The notes under the pieces: generated by a model
The model's input: only the letters and a program-made list of their open reading frames with translations
Database searches by the model: none
What the model was told of the DNA's origin: nothing
Assembly: GCA_963760225.1 (NCBI GenBank)
Contig: CAVXCD010000002.1
Coordinates: 682,001 to 746,000, forward strand
Source: 13-2-20CM-66-19 sp963760225
GTDB lineage: Bacteria > Pseudomonadota > Gammaproteobacteria > Steroidobacterales > Steroidobacteraceae
DNA: 64,000 bases
Reading direction: 5' to 3'
Program-made: the position numbers and the translations under genes
Shown here: positions 36,005 to 44,825 of the stretch, one piece after another
How positions within the stretch are numbered: the stretch's first letter is position 1
Layout: the number at the start of each line of letters is the position of its first letter

Positions 36005-38320
36005 GTGCAAGCCACTACGACGACTTCCGGGTCAGCGGGCGAATTGCGCCTGCTGCTCGTCGAGGATTCCCAGGCGGACGCCGAGCTTGCCATCTGGCGT
36101 CTGAAGCAGGCCGGCTACGTCTGCACCCACGAGTGCGTGGTCAACGAGGCGCAGATGCGCGCCGCGCTCGCCGCCGGGCTCCCGGACATTATCCTGTCGG
36201 ATTTCAGCCTGCCGCAGTTCGACGGCCTCTCCGCGCTCGCCGTCGCCCGCGCCGTGGCGCCCGACGTTCCTTTCATCTTTCTCTCGGGCACGATCGGCGA
36301 AGAGCGGGCGATCGACGCCTTGAAGCGCGGCGCGATCGACTACGTACTGAAGACCAATCCCAAGCGGCTCGTGCCCGCGGTGAAACGCGCGCTGGAAGAT
36401 GCGCTCCTCAGGCGCACCAGCCGCCTGGCCGAGCAGCGCGTGGCACGTCTCTCGGGCGTGCTGCAGATGCTCTCCGGGATCAATTCCGCGCTGGTGCGCA
36501 TCCAGAGTCGCGAGGAAGTGATGCGCGAGACCTGCCGCCTCGCGCACCGCGTGGGCGGTTACGCCATCGTCATGGTGGCGCTCATCAATCCCGCCACGCG
36601 CATGGCCCGTCCGGTCGGGTGGGCCGGCTACGATTTCCTCGCCGACCCGGGACGCGAGTTCCCGGTCGCCGACCGCGAAGCGGACGATACCAGTCTCATG
36701 GGCAGGGTGATCCGCACGGGTGAAGCGGTGCTGTGCGAGGACATCGCGCGCGCTGCGTACGTGATCGACGGACTGCGCGAGCTCGGCGCCGCGGGCGTTT
36801 GCTCGCTCGCCTGCCTGCCGCTGCGCGTCGACGGCACACCCGTCGGCAGCATCCTGTGCGGCACCCGTGCCGATGCCGTCATCGACCAGGAAGAGATGCG
36901 GCTGCTCGATGAGGTCGCGGCCAACCTGTCGTTTGCGCTCCAGTACCTCGAAAAGCAGGAGGCACTGCATTTCCTCTCCTACTTCGAGCCGCTGACGGGC
37001 CTGGCGAAACGGGCGCTGTTCTGCGAGCGCCTGAGCCGGCTGCTGACGCGCGGTGCCGGGAGCCTGCCGCGCCTCGCCGTCACGGTATTCGATATCGATC
37101 ACCTCGCGGTCATCAACGATTCCTTCGGCCGCCACACGGGCGATCGCCTGCTGCAGTGCGTGGCGGACCGGCTCAAGGAGTCCTTCCTCGACAGCGAGCA
37201 GCTCGCGCACCTGGGCGGGGGCACCTTCGTGTGCATGCACGCGCTGGGCGCCGGCGTCGCCCTCGACTCGCACGCCCTCCACGAGGATCTGTCGCGTGTC
37301 TTCGACCGTCCCTTCACGGTCGATGGCCGCGCGATCAGCGTGCGCATCAAGACCGGCGTCGCCTGCTATCCGGATGACGGCAAGGAGCCGCACGAGCTGG
37401 TGCAGAACGGCGAAGCCGCGCTGAAGGAGGCCAAGACGCTCGGCGAGCGCTACCTGCACCACCGCATCGAGATGAATTCCGAGCTGGCGCGGCGCGTCGC
37501 CATGGAGCACCGCTTGCGCGGCGCGCTCGACGGCGAGCAGTTTCGGCTGCATTACCAGCCGAAGATCGAGCTGCGCACCGGCCGCATCGTCGGTGCCGAG
37601 GCGTTGCTGCGCTGGGAGGATCCGGAGAGCGGCCTTATCCCCCCCGGCACTTTCCTGCCGCTGCTGGAGTCCGCCGGCCTGATGGCGGCCGTGGACGCGT
37701 GGGTGCTCAAGCAGGCGACGGCGGACTGTCGCGCGTGGCGCCGCAGCGGCTTGCAGCCCATCCGGGTCGCGGTCAACCTCTCGCCGCAGGGATTGCGACG
37801 GCGCAACATCGCCCGCGAGATCCTCGAATGCGTCGGCGATCTGATGACTGACGGCGGCTGGGGCATCGATATCGAGGTCACCGAAGGTGCGCTCGCGGGC
37901 GATTCCGCCTCCTGCGTCCACACCCTGAGACTGCTGCGTGCCGCGGGGCTACGCATCGCGATCGACGATTTTGGCACCGGCTTTTCCTCCCTCGGTCGGC
38001 TCTCCGAGCTGCCGATCGACACCCTGAAGATCGACCGCACCTTCATCCAGCGACTGCCGGCGGACCGCAAGAGCTGCACGCTCGTCTCGACGATCATCGG
38101 TCTCGCCCACGCCTTCGACCTGACGACGGTCGCCGAGGGCGTCGAGGAGCGAGCGCAGCTCGACTACCTGGTGCGCCAGGGTTGCGACGAGTCGCAGGGG
38201 TACCTGCACAGCCGCCCGGTGCCGCGAGCCGAGCTGGAACGCTGGCTGTCGCATTCGGGCGAGGTGCTCGCCGACGCACCCGCAGCCGCAGCCGCAGCCG
38301 CAGCCGCACGCCAACGTTGA
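36005..38320 (+). CDS. Receiver-GAF-(degenerate GGDEF)-EAL c-di-GMP phosphodiesterase
   Basis: This is about 771 aa from GTG 36005 (GTG 35969 is also possible; neither has a strong ribosome-binding site). The receiver has its Asp in IILSDFSLPQFDG. GAF (about 150-320) has GRVIRTGEAVLCEDIARAAY. The GGDEF-like domain keeps FDIDHLAVINDSFGRHTGD, but its active-site motif reads GGGTF, so it should not make c-di-GMP. The EAL domain retains EALLRW (about 532), VTEGAL, DDFGTGFSSLG, LKIDRTF and VAEGVE, so it should hydrolyse c-di-GMP; the degenerate GGDEF may bind GTP and regulate it. It ends in a poly-Ala tail encoded by a hexanucleotide repeat. It lies 76 nt after the receiver-kinase and is its probable output. 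Confidence 0.9.
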   Translation: MQATTTTSGSAGELRLLLVEDSQADAELAIWRLKQAGYVCTHECVVNEAQMRAALAAGLPDIILSDFSLPQFDGLSALAVARAVAPDVPFIFLSGTIGEERAIDALKRGAIDYVLKTNPKRLVPAVKRALEDALLRRTSRLAEQRVARLSGVLQMLSGINSALVRIQSREEVMRETCRLAHRVGGYAIVMVALINPATRMARPVGWAGYDFLADPGREFPVADREADDTSLMGRVIRTGEAVLCEDIARAAYVIDGLRELGAAGVCSLACLPLRVDGTPVGSILCGTRADAVIDQEEMRLLDEVAANLSFALQYLEKQEALHFLSYFEPLTGLAKRALFCERLSRLLTRGAGSLPRLAVTVFDIDHLAVINDSFGRHTGDRLLQCVADRLKESFLDSEQLAHLGGGTFVCMHALGAGVALDSHALHEDLSRVFDRPFTVDGRAISVRIKTGVACYPDDGKEPHELVQNGEAALKEAKTLGERYLHHRIEMNSELARRVAMEHRLRGALDGEQFRLHYQPKIELRTGRIVGAEALLRWEDPESGLIPPGTFLPLLESAGLMAAVDAWVLKQATADCRAWRRSGLQPIRVAVNLSPQGLRRRNIAREILECVGDLMTDGGWGIDIEVTEGALAGDSASCVHTLRLLRAAGLRIAIDDFGTGFSSLGRLSELPIDTLKIDRTFIQRLPADRKSCTLVSTIIGLAHAFDLTTVAEGVEERAQLDYLVRQGCDESQGYLHSRPVPRAELERWLSHSGEVLADAPAAAAAAAAARQR
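38280..38308 (+). repeat. Hexanucleotide repeat coding for a poly-Ala tail
   Basis: About four and a half copies of GCAGCC/CGCAGC in tandem encode the run of Ala residues just before the stop of the EAL protein. Copy-number change would only alter tail length. Confidence 0.7.
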
Positions 38321-38339
38321 GGCCCTCGCGCGGTGCAGC

Positions 38340-38404
38340 TGTGAGAGGCGGATCACACTTGCCGTCGTGCGCAAGCTGTGCCTTGCATCCATGTGACGTA
38401 ATCC
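38340..38404 (+). promoter_or_regulatory. CRP-like site plus shared promoter element (copy 2)
   Basis: TGTGA (38340-38344) and TCACA (38353-38357) are separated by 8 nt, not 6. The 13-mer ATGTGACGTAATC recurs exactly at 38391-38403. The distance from TGTGA to the 13-mer is 51 nt here and 52 nt at 28970. Flanking bases also match (TGTGAG..GC.GATCACA.TTG). This is the probable promoter of the PAS kinase/REC-GGDEF-EAL pair. Confidence 0.6.
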
Positions 38405-38470
38405 GCGGCAGGAGCGTTCCCCGCGCCGTACGGTGCGGCACCGTTAACTGACATTCGGGTGGGGGGGGCG

Positions 38471-40183
38471 ATGAACAGCGCGGGTGCAGACATTGCCGGG
38501 GAGCAGGTGGAAGATCTGCTCGCGGAAACCCACCCCCGGCACGTGGAGACGTTATTCCGCAATACCGTCGAGCACGCGCCCGTTGGCATCGCCTTCGCCA
38601 ATCGCGACGGCACCTATCGCCACTGCAATCGCTCGTTCTGTGCGATGCTGGGTTTCACCCCCGCAGAGCTCGCCGGCAGAGCGATCGCCACGCTCACCGT
38701 GACGGAGGATCGCGAGTCCGCCACCCTGGAACTGGAGCAGCTGTGGCGTGGCGAGATCGCCCATCTTGACGTCGAGCGGCGCTACCTGCGCAAGGACGGC
38801 AGCGCACTGTGGGTGCGGGTGACCACCTCGCTGGTGCGCGGCGACGGGCGCGAAGCGGACTGCTCGGTCGACTTCCTGCGCGACATCTCGGCACGCAAGC
38901 AGATGGCCACCGCCCTGCTGCAGAACCAGACACTGCTCGCCACCGTCATCGCCGAACTGCCGATTGGGCTGGTGGCCTGCGACGTCAGAGGTCAGGTGAC
39001 GCACCACAACCGCACGGCGGCCGAACTGTTTGGAATTCCCGCGGAAACTACCGTCCCTAAGGGGCCGCGCAATCCCTACCCGCTCACCTCCCAGGTCTAT
39101 CTGGCGGATGGCATTACGCCGGTGCCGCGTGAGGATCGTCCGCTGGCGCGAACCCTGTACGGTGACAAGGTGCGTGACGCCGAGTTCGTCATCGTCCGCC
39201 CCGACGGTGTACGCCGCACCGTGGTGTCGAGCGGGCAGCGCCTGGTCGGCCACGCCGGCCAGCCACTCGGTGCTCTGGCGGTGATCGAAGACATTACCGA
39301 GCGGCGGCTGGCCGAGCAGGAGCTCGAGGGCGTGCACAAGCAGCTGCTCATCGCTTCGCGCCAGGCGGGCATGGCGGAAGTGGCCACCAACGTGCTGCAC
39401 AACGTCGGTAACGTCCTCAACAGCGTGAACGTCTCGGCGAGCCTCATCAGTGAGCGCATCAAGAAATCCCGTTCTACCGGCCTCGCCCGGGTCGCCGATC
39501 TGCTGACGCAGCACGCCGGCGACCTTGCCGCGTTCCTCGGCGGGACCCAGGGGCAGCACCTGCCGGTCTATCTCAAGGAGCTGGCGGGCGAGCTGACCGC
39601 GGAGCGCGATGCGGCGATCACCGAGCTCGCGGCGCTGCGCGGCAATGTGGAACACATCAAGGAAATCGTGGCGGTGCAGCAGAGCTACGCGCGGCGCGGC
39701 GGCATCACCGACATCATCGACATTCGCACGCTGGTCGAGGACAGCCTGCGGATGAACGAGGGAGCCTTCAGCCGCCACGGCGTAGCGCTGGTACGCGACT
39801 TTGCCGACGTCCCGCCGATTGCGCTCGACAAGCACAAGGTGCTGCAGATCCTGGTCAACCTCATCCGCAACGCCAAGTACGCCTGCGATGAGGCCGCGAG
39901 CCCCGTCAAGCGCGTGACGGTGCGGGTACGCGCCGCCGACGGCGTCATGTCCATCGCCGTCATCGACACCGGGGTCGGGATCCTGACGGAAAACCTCGAG
40001 CGCATCTTCAACCATGGCTTCACCACGCGCAAAGACGGCCATGGCTTTGGTCTGCACAGCAGTGCGCTGGCGGCGAAGGACCTGGGCGGCGCGCTGCGGG
40101 CCGAGAGCGCCGGAGCGGGTAAGGGCGCCACCTTCATCCTGACGCTGCCCCTCACGCAACGGGAGCCGTCCGATGGCCGATGA
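38471..40183 (+). CDS. PAS-PAS sensor histidine kinase
   Basis: This is 570 aa from ATG 38471, with no transmembrane helix, so it is cytoplasmic. The first PAS (about 25-140) has FRNTVEHAPVGIAFANRDGT and ends with the PAC motif FLRDISARKQM. The second PAS (about 150-280) has IAELPIGLVACDVRGQVTHH, ending VIEDITERRLAE. The HisKA-like region has His310 in VATNVLHNVGNVLNSVNVSA, with the variant HNVGN sequence of a distinct kinase subgroup. HATPase_c has VNLIRNAKYACDEA, DTGVGI and GHGFGLHSSALAAKDLGG. The following gene, a REC-GGDEF-EAL protein, starts inside its last codons and is the obvious phosphorylation partner. It is probably driven by the promoter element at 38340-38404. Confidence 0.92.
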   Translation: MNSAGADIAGEQVEDLLAETHPRHVETLFRNTVEHAPVGIAFANRDGTYRHCNRSFCAMLGFTPAELAGRAIATLTVTEDRESATLELEQLWRGEIAHLDVERRYLRKDGSALWVRVTTSLVRGDGREADCSVDFLRDISARKQMATALLQNQTLLATVIAELPIGLVACDVRGQVTHHNRTAAELFGIPAETTVPKGPRNPYPLTSQVYLADGITPVPREDRPLARTLYGDKVRDAEFVIVRPDGVRRTVVSSGQRLVGHAGQPLGALAVIEDITERRLAEQELEGVHKQLLIASRQAGMAEVATNVLHNVGNVLNSVNVSASLISERIKKSRSTGLARVADLLTQHAGDLAAFLGGTQGQHLPVYLKELAGELTAERDAAITELAALRGNVEHIKEIVAVQQSYARRGGITDIIDIRTLVEDSLRMNEGAFSRHGVALVRDFADVPPIALDKHKVLQILVNLIRNAKYACDEAASPVKRVTVRVRAADGVMSIAVIDTGVGILTENLERIFNHGFTTRKDGHGFGLHSSALAAKDLGGALRAESAGAGKGATFILTLPLTQREPSDGR

Positions 40184-42095
40184 AGCGGAACTGCTCACGC
40201 ACCGCCTGTTGATGATCGATGACAATCCGGCCATCCACGAGGACTATCGCAAGATCCTCATCGGCCGCGATGACACGCAGATCTCGGCGGCCGAGGCGGC
40301 GCTGTTCGGCGAGCGGCAGTCGGTCGTGTCGCGGCCGATGTTCGATGTGGACTCGGCGCTGCAGGGACGCGACGGCGTGGAACTGGCGCGCCGGGCGCTC
40401 GCCGAGGGACGCCCCTACTCGGTCGCGTTCGTCGACATGCGCATGCCGCCCGGGTGGGATGGGCTGGAGACGATCGAAAACCTGTGGAAGGTCGACCCCG
40501 AAATCCAGGTGGTGGTCTGCTCGGCCTACACCGACTACGACTGGCTCGAGCTGCTGGCCAGACTCGGCCGCTCCGACAAGCTCATCGTCATCAAGAAGCC
40601 CTTCGAGCCGATCGAGATCCTGCAGTCCGCCAGCGCCTTGAGCCGCAAGTGGCAGAACGAGCGCGCGCTCAAGGCCCACGTCGAGGGTCTGGAGCGGGTG
40701 GTCACCGATCGCACCCGCGGACTGGAGGCGGCGAACCGTCAGCTGCGGCACCTCGCCTCGCACGATGCGCTCACCGGCCTGCCCAATCGCCTGTTGCTCG
40801 ATGACCGCATCACCCAGGCGATCGCGCAGGCTGACCGTCAGAAGCATGAATTCGTGGTCGCGGTGCTCGATCTCGATCGCTTCAAGCTCATCAACGACTC
40901 GCTCGGCCATCGCGCGGGCGATGAGCTGCTGTGCGAAGTGGCCGTGCGGCTCAAAGGCGCGATCCGCTCCGTCGACACCATCGCGCGTCTCGGCGGCGAT
41001 GAGTTCGTGATCGTCTTCGACGGGCCGATGACGCGCGCCGAGGCGCTGCCCATGGGCAAGCGCCTGCTGAAGGTCATGGAGCCGTCCATGCGGCTGCTCG
41101 GCATCGACGTGCACGTCTCACCCAGCATCGGCATTGCGTTCTACCCGGGCGACGGCACGAACGTCGACACGCTGCTGGCGCACGCGGACGCCGCCATGTA
41201 CAACGCCAAGGAGCGCGGCCGCAACAATCTGCAGTGTTATGCCGAGAGCATGGGCACGGTCACGCAGGAGCGCGTGAAGTTCGAGAGCGAGCTGCACGAA
41301 GCACTGCGCGCCGGGCAGTTCGAGCTGCACTACCAGCCCAAGGTCGACACCGCCACCGGCCGGATCAACAGCGCTGAGGCGTTGATCCGCTGGCGCCACC
41401 CGAAGCGCGGCCTGCTGCTGCCGGCTGAATTCATCCCGGTCGCCGACGAGTGCGGCCTGCTCGATGCCATCGGCGAGTGGGTGCTGGGCGAAGCGTGCCG
41501 CCAGGGGCGGATCTGGCAGCTGGACGGGCCGCGGGCGCTGCGCGTCGCCGTCAACCTGGCGCCCTCGCAGTTTCGCCTGGTGGACCTGGTGGGTCAGATC
41601 CGCCGCGCGCTCGAGGCTTCCGGGCTCGACCCCACGCTGCTGGAGATCGAGCTGACCGAGACCGCGGTCATGAGCGATGCCGAGGAGTCGGTGCATATTC
41701 TGGAAGCGATCAGCCGCATGGGTGTGCTGGTCTCGGTCGATGACTTCGGCACCGGCTACTCCAGCATGAGCTACCTGCGCCGCTTTCCGATCGACAAGCT
41801 GAAGATCGACCGCTGCTTCGTCGAGCAGATGACCGCGCGCCCGGAGGACGCTTCCATCGTGGGTGCGATCATCTCGCTTGCCCACAGCCTGCGTCTCAAG
41901 GTGATCGCCGAGGGCGTGGAGACGCCCGAGCAGCTGCAGCTGCTCACTGCCTTGGGCTGCGACCAGTACCAGGGCTTCTTCTTCAGCGCGGCGCTGCTGC
42001 CCGGAAAGTTCGAAGAGCTGGTACGACAGGACCCGACGCTCGCCGACGAGACGGCGTCTCGCACCCACAGCAAGCTCGCTGCGCTGAAACGCTAA
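40173..42095 (+). CDS. Receiver-GGDEF-EAL bifunctional c-di-GMP enzyme
   Basis: This is 640 aa from ATG 40173, overlapping the PAS kinase by 11 nt. The atypical receiver (about 10-155) has the acidic pair in LLMIDDNPAIHEDYRK, a long insertion, phosphoacceptor Asp in VAFVDMRMPPGWDG and a KKPFEP switch. After a coiled coil, the GGDEF domain is intact (RLGGDEF at about 272-278, with LDLDRFKLINDSLGHRAGDE). The EAL domain is intact (EALIRW at about 402, ELTET, DDFGTGYSSM, KIDRCF, AEGVET). Both cyclase and phosphodiesterase activity are possible, with phosphorylation of the receiver probably choosing between them. It is the last gene of the signalling island. Confidence 0.93.
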   Translation: MADEAELLTHRLLMIDDNPAIHEDYRKILIGRDDTQISAAEAALFGERQSVVSRPMFDVDSALQGRDGVELARRALAEGRPYSVAFVDMRMPPGWDGLETIENLWKVDPEIQVVVCSAYTDYDWLELLARLGRSDKLIVIKKPFEPIEILQSASALSRKWQNERALKAHVEGLERVVTDRTRGLEAANRQLRHLASHDALTGLPNRLLLDDRITQAIAQADRQKHEFVVAVLDLDRFKLINDSLGHRAGDELLCEVAVRLKGAIRSVDTIARLGGDEFVIVFDGPMTRAEALPMGKRLLKVMEPSMRLLGIDVHVSPSIGIAFYPGDGTNVDTLLAHADAAMYNAKERGRNNLQCYAESMGTVTQERVKFESELHEALRAGQFELHYQPKVDTATGRINSAEALIRWRHPKRGLLLPAEFIPVADECGLLDAIGEWVLGEACRQGRIWQLDGPRALRVAVNLAPSQFRLVDLVGQIRRALEASGLDPTLLEIELTETAVMSDAEESVHILEAISRMGVLVSVDDFGTGYSSMSYLRRFPIDKLKIDRCFVEQMTARPEDASIVGAIISLAHSLRLKVIAEGVETPEQLQLLTALGCDQYQGFFFSAALLPGKFEELVRQDPTLADETASRTHSKLAALKR

Positions 42096-42200
42096 GCGCC
42101 CAGCACGCCACCTTCGGTTGTGAGCCGAGGCGCTGGCCGCGGACGTCGCCGCTGGGCTAAGGTGCGCCCCCAGCATTGACGAACGAAGGCGAGAACCGCA

Positions 42201-43223
42201 GTGCGTGTAGCTACATCGATCGCGATCCCCGTGATCCTCGGGGTCGCGGGCCTGTTCCTGGCGTCGGATCCCGCCCGCTGCGACCCGAGCTCCGGCCAAA
42301 GACTGACCCCCTTCGACCTCGAAGCGCACCGCGGCGGGCGTGCGCTGCGCCCGGAGAACACCCTGCCCTCGTTTGCGAATGCGCTCTCCATGGGCGTCGA
42401 CACGCTCGAGCTCGACATGGGCGTTACGCGCGACGGCGTGGTGGTGGTGTCCCACGAGCGCACGCTGAACCCGGATCTCGCCCGCGGCCCGGACGGTCGC
42501 TACATCCCGTCCCCCGGCACCCCCTACGTCAGGCTGACGCTGGCACAGGTAAAGACCTACGACGTCGGCCAGATCCGCCCGGGGAGCGAGTACGCGGCAC
42601 GCTTCCCGGATCAGCTCACGGTGCCGGGCACCCGGATCCCGACGCTGGCGGAAGTCTTCGCGCTGGTGCGCCGCTCGGGCGATCATCATGTGCGCCTCAA
42701 CATCGAGACCAAGATCGACCCGACCCATCCCGAGGAGTCCCTGGACCCCGGGGACTTCGTCACGGTGGTGCTCGACCTGCTGCGCCGTGAGCACTTCACC
42801 GATCGCGTCATGATCGAATCCTTCGACTGGCGCACGCTCCTGCTGGTGCAGAAGCAAGCCCCCGCGATCCCCACCGTATATCTCACCCAGCAGGCGCAGC
42901 CCGAGGCCAACATCTACCCCGGTACCCCCTGGACCGCGGGCTTCGATCCGGGCAAGTACGGCGGCTCGGTGCCGCGCATGGTGAAGGCGGCCGGCGGCAA
43001 GATCTGGTCGCCGTACTACGTCGACGTCGACCAGCACTCGGTCGACGAAGCACATCAGCTCGGGCTTCCGGTCGTCGTCTGGACCGTGAACGAGCCGCAG
43101 GACATGCGCCGGCTGCTCGACCTCGGCGTCGACGGCATCATCTCGGATCGTCCCGATCTGCTGCGCGCGGAAAGTGCCAAGAAAGGCATCGCGCTGCCGT
43201 CCCCCCATCCCGTCTCACCCTGA
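42201..43223 (+). CDS. Exported glycerophosphodiester phosphodiesterase
   Basis: This 340-aa periplasmic enzyme hydrolyses glycerophosphodiesters to glycerol-3-phosphate and an alcohol. It starts at GTG 42201 (AAGGCGAG upstream) with a signal peptide (about 1-28). The GDPD catalytic start is EAHRGGRALRPENTLPSFAN, with HR at about 44-45. The metal-binding residues are in ELDMGVTRDGVVVVSHE. Then come LNIETKIDP, MIESFDWRTLLLVQ, and the C-terminal WTVNEPQDMRRLLDLGVDGI followed by SDRPD. The length fits GlpQ-like periplasmic enzymes. The metal ligands appear complete. It may form an operon with the GST gene 56 nt downstream, though the functions are unrelated. Confidence 0.92.
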   Translation: MRVATSIAIPVILGVAGLFLASDPARCDPSSGQRLTPFDLEAHRGGRALRPENTLPSFANALSMGVDTLELDMGVTRDGVVVVSHERTLNPDLARGPDGRYIPSPGTPYVRLTLAQVKTYDVGQIRPGSEYAARFPDQLTVPGTRIPTLAEVFALVRRSGDHHVRLNIETKIDPTHPEESLDPGDFVTVVLDLLRREHFTDRVMIESFDWRTLLLVQKQAPAIPTVYLTQQAQPEANIYPGTPWTAGFDPGKYGGSVPRMVKAAGGKIWSPYYVDVDQHSVDEAHQLGLPVVVWTVNEPQDMRRLLDLGVDGIISDRPDLLRAESAKKGIALPSPHPVSP

Positions 43224-43279
43224 GGGCTCACGGCAAGCCATGGGCCGCCGGATTGGGCCTGAGGAGCGCAAAAGTCCAG

Positions 43280-44008
43280 ATGACCTACTACCTGTATTAC
43301 TGGCCGGGAATCCAGGGACGCGGCGAGTTCATTCGCCTGGCTCTCGAGGAAGGCGCCGCGCGCTACGTCGATGTCGCCGCGCTCCCGGAGCGAGGCGGCG
43401 GTGGCGTGCCGGCGATCCTCGCGGTGCTGGCGGCCCGGGGGAACGCCCGCCCGCCCTTTGCGCCGCCGGTGCTCAGAAGCGGGCGACGCCTGATCGCACA
43501 GACGCCGAACATCCTGCTGTTCCTCGGGCAGAGGCTGCGGCTCGCACCGGCGGATGAGGCAGGCAAGCTCTGGGCGCACCAGCTCGAGCTCACCATCCTC
43601 GATCTCTACCAGGAAGTCTTTCACACGCATCATCCGCTCGGCGACGGCTATGCCTATGAGGAGCAGAAGGCCGCCGCCCGTCGGCGCACCAGGGACTTCC
43701 TCGCCACGCGGCTGCCGAAGTTCCTCGGCTACTTCGAGCGGGTGCTCGAATTAAATCGCGCCCGCGGACCGTGGATGGTGGGCGCGCGCCTGGGCTACGT
43801 GGACCTGTCCATGGCGCAGCTGATCGCAGGACTGCGCTACGCCTTCCCCACGCACACGCACCGGGCGCTGCGCCGCCGGCGGCGGCTCGCCGCGCTGCAC
43901 GATGCGGTGTTTGCACGGCCGCGCATTGCGCGCTACCTCGCCTCGGGCCGCCGCGTGGCGTTCAACAACGAGGATCTGTTCCGGCACTACCCCGAGCTCG
44001 ATCGCTGA
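43280..44008 (+). CDS. Glutathione S-transferase family protein
   Basis: This is about 242 aa from ATG 43280 (a TTG at 43253 is in frame but less likely). The N-terminal thioredoxin-like domain reads YYLYYWPGIQGRGEFIRLAL, the pattern of sigma/mu-type GSTs with a Tyr near the N-terminus. PPVLRSGRRLIAQTPNILLF, where TPNI replaces the usual QS-x-AI glutathione contact, makes glutathione use uncertain. The C-terminal helical domain includes HQLELTILDLYQEVFHTHHP and a helix with YVDLSMAQLIAGL. Arg-rich for its size. Role: conjugation or detoxification, substrate unknown. Confidence 0.82.
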   Translation: MTYYLYYWPGIQGRGEFIRLALEEGAARYVDVAALPERGGGGVPAILAVLAARGNARPPFAPPVLRSGRRLIAQTPNILLFLGQRLRLAPADEAGKLWAHQLELTILDLYQEVFHTHHPLGDGYAYEEQKAAARRRTRDFLATRLPKFLGYFERVLELNRARGPWMVGARLGYVDLSMAQLIAGLRYAFPTHTHRALRRRRRLAALHDAVFARPRIARYLASGRRVAFNNEDLFRHYPELDR

Positions 44009-44038
44009 CGGGGACGCGCCGGCGCGCAAGCCGCGACC

Positions 44039-44662
44039 TCAGGGCGCCAGCAACCCCTGCCTGATCATCTCCTTGGCGGTGGCGTCGGCGACCTCGGTCA
44101 CGAGGTTGTCGAGGCCGCGGGGGTCGGTCGTGCGGCTGGTGCTCGCCCACAGCAGCTTGTCGCGCGTCAGCGAATAGACCAGCGTCTCCACGGACACCAC
44201 GGTGTCCGACTGCAGGTACCCCGGCTGGTACACCGCGCCCCAGCCGTAACCCCAGTACGGGCCGAAGGCGCCGTAGTAGGCCGGCATCACGTACCCAGGC
44301 GTGTAGGTGATGCGCTGATTGCGCCCGACGACGCGCATCACGACGACGCCGTCGATCCCGGCGGCTTTGAGCTTGGCGCGCGCCGCCTCGCCATCGCCCC
44401 GCTGATCGTCCGGCAGCAGCGTGTAGGCGGCAACGCCGTGGGCGCCGTGCTGGCTGATGTCCGCGGCCAAAAGATCCTCGGCGCTGCGCCGGCGGCTCTC
44501 GTTGCGCGCCACGAAGACCGCGGCGATCGTCTTGCCGGCGGGATTGAGCGCCGGCACGTCGGGTGCCTTCCACGTCGAGGTGAAAGTCGTGCTGGCACAG
44601 GCCGCCAGCAGCAGCACCGCCACAGCGGTGAGATTTCGAAGTATCAGCTTCTCGGTGCGCAT
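44039..44662 (-). CDS. DUF4136-like lipoprotein
   Basis: This is a 207-aa lipoprotein. It starts at ATG 44662 with a signal peptide and lipobox LLAAC (Cys about 24). The mature protein begins ASTTFTSTWKAPDVPA, a typical start for this family. It continues with AGKTIAAVFVARNESRRRSA, and a Tyr/Gly-rich loop (YYGAFGPYWGYGWGAVYQPG) before VVSVETLVYSLTRDKLLWAS and a C-terminal helix (VTEVADATAKEMIRQGLLAP). Members are envelope proteins of unknown biochemical function. The frame is open upstream to 44827, but that part is Arg/Gly-rich and lies over the divergent promoter region. Confidence 0.82.
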   Translation of the reverse strand: MRTEKLILRNLTAVAVLLLAACASTTFTSTWKAPDVPALNPAGKTIAAVFVARNESRRRSAEDLLAADISQHGAHGVAAYTLLPDDQRGDGEAARAKLKAAGIDGVVVMRVVGRNQRITYTPGYVMPAYYGAFGPYWGYGWGAVYQPGYLQSDTVVSVETLVYSLTRDKLLWASTSRTTDPRGLDNLVTEVADATAKEMIRQGLLAP

Positions 44663-44741
44663 CGCGGGCCCTCCGGCGCGCAAGCCTACTCCGACACCGG
44701 CGGGACCGCCACGCGAGGCACCCGCTGCTCCCCGCCTTGCC

Positions 44742-44761
44742 CCCGCCCGCCCGCCCGCCCG
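44742..44761. repeat. Tetranucleotide repeat (CCCG)5 between divergent genes
   Basis: Five perfect CCCG units lie in the 163-nt region between the DUF4136 lipoprotein and the GNAT gene. Slippage here could alter promoter spacing; no promoter was identified directly. Confidence 0.6.
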
Positions 44762-44825
44762 CCTGGAGGTCGGGCGCAAAGCGCGCGAGGATAGCGCATC
44801 AGGATTCACCTTCTTAGGATGCGCC

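Noticed and set aside
27400..39070. Recurring TTAGG/CCTAA words in GC-rich coding sequence, suspected as a functional motif
   Set aside because: Rough expectation from base composition is at least as high as the number seen (under 20 on both strands), so there is no enrichment.
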